From positions 62,001 through 126,000 of the forward strand of contig MWJO01000005.1 of NCBI GenBank assembly GCA_002027195.1: a DNA stretch of 64,000 nt, in the 5' to 3' direction. The DNA is from Streptomyces sp. GKU 895. GTDB taxonomy: Bacteria > Actinomycetota > Actinomycetes > Streptomycetales > Streptomycetaceae. How positions within the stretch are numbered: position 1 is the stretch's first letter; each line of letters begins with the position of its first letter. Shown piece after piece: positions 63,468 through 64,000 of this stretch. The notes under the pieces were generated by a model. It did not search any database. It saw nothing but the letters and a program-made list of their open reading frames with translations, and was not told the origin of the DNA. Both the position numbers and the translations under genes were made by a program.

Positions 63468-64000
63468 GCTGCCGTGGCCTCCGCTGCCGCACGGGCCGCC
63501 GCCGGAAGGGCGTCGGCGATCCTCTGAACCGCCCGCTCGTCGTGAGCGGTCGACACGAACCACGACTCGAAGGAGGAGGGCGGCAGATAGACGCCCTGCG
63601 CCAGCATCGAGTGGAAGAACGCGGTGAAGCGGAACGACTCCTGCTTCTTGGCGTCCTCGTAGTCGCGCACCTCACGGTCGGTGAAGAAGACGGAGAACAT
63701 GTTGGAGGCGGTCTGCAGCCGGTGCGCGACGCCTTCCTTGGCGAGCGCCTCGGTGACGAGCGACTGGATCTGCGTGGACACCGCGTCGACCTTGTCGTAC
63801 GCCGCCTCGTCGAGCAGCCGCAGCTGGGCGAGACCGGCGGCGGTCGCGACCGGGTTCCCGGAGAGCGTGCCGGCCTGGTAGACGGGCCCGGCGGGGGCGA
63901 GGTGGGCCATGACGTCGGCGCGGCCTCCGAAGGCGGCGGCGGGGAAGCCACCGCCCATGACCTTGCCGAAGGTCATGAGGTCGGGGCGGACCCCGTCGAT
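63464..64000 (-). CDS. hemL: glutamate-1-semialdehyde 2,1-aminomutase, C-terminal part
   Basis: The last 178 residues; the gene continues beyond the right edge. It includes the PLP Lys region ('[19 protein letters not shown]'), '[25 protein letters not shown]' and '[25 protein letters not shown]', all diagnostic for HemL. The enzyme makes 5-aminolevulinate for haem, which suits the adjacent cytochrome c genes. Coupled to the histidine phosphatase. Confidence 0.93.
   Translation of the reverse strand: MDGVRPDLMTFGKVMGGGFPAAAFGGRADVMAHLAPAGPVYQAGTLSGNPVATAAGLAQLRLLDEAAYDKVDAVSTQIQSLVTEALAKEGVAHRLQTASNMFSVFFTDREVRDYEDAKKQESFRFTAFFHSMLAQGVYLPPSSFESWFVSTAHDERAVQRIADALPAAARAAAEATAA

Overview
The window is high-GC actinobacterial chromosome, almost certainly from a Streptomyces. 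It has the futalosine menaquinone genes, a bcc-oxidase-type cytochrome c maturation operon, WXG100 proteins with an FtsK/EssC-type ATPase, the XRE-DUF5753/DUF397 gene pair typical of Streptomyces, and rare TTA (bldA) codons in only two genes.

Layout. 1-435 is the N-terminal part of a CpaB/SAF pilus-assembly protein. 844-12111 is a long run of plus-strand genes for membrane, lipo- and secreted proteins: two proteins with TPM-like modules, a duplicated lipoprotein pair, a WXG-like small protein, a protein with a putative type VII secretion signal, and three small partners. It leads to a convergent WXG100 gene (13093-13392) and a 4.6-kb EssC-like ATPase (13802-18399). I read this block as a compact, non-mycobacterial type VII secretion locus. 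19.0-28.3 kb carries mqnA, a cold-shock gene with a structured leader, an XRE/cupin regulator beside azlCD, a methyltransferase, a membrane glutaredoxin, a Tat-exported FAD dehydrogenase, a LysR regulator and a developmental-type ATPase/XRE/DUF397 triad. 28.2-31.8 kb is a NACHT-HEAT STAND NTPase, a probable defence gene with a TTA codon.

32.6-39.4 kb is lipid metabolism: an acyl-CoA synthetase, and thiolase/HMW-FabG/MaoC genes in the order of mycobacterial fadA2-fabG4-htdX, with two palindromic operators and a TetR gene. 39.5-46 kb holds a scrambled GNAT gene, UdgX, mqnE, an AsnC regulator, and the UbiX/prenyltransferase/UbiD genes for late menaquinone steps. 46-57 kb holds regulators, transporters, an argG of the long E. 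coli-like type behind interlocked ARG-box-like sites, a TTA-containing transglutaminase-like gene, and a PucR/deaminase/2OG-oxygenase group. 57-61.3 kb is ccsB-resB-ccdA-resA, followed by a polysaccharide-deacetylase-like lipoprotein, a histidine phosphatase and the end of hemL.

Data quality. At least seven small indels, mostly in or beside G or C runs, break otherwise conserved reading frames: the EssC-like ATPase, a methyltransferase, a DUF6817 gene, the acyl-CoA synthetase (twice), FabG and CcsB. A small internal inversion breaks a GNAT gene. Such a density, including in a respiration gene, suggests sequence or assembly error at least in part; frame-broken genes are therefore annotated over their full span and the break is stated.
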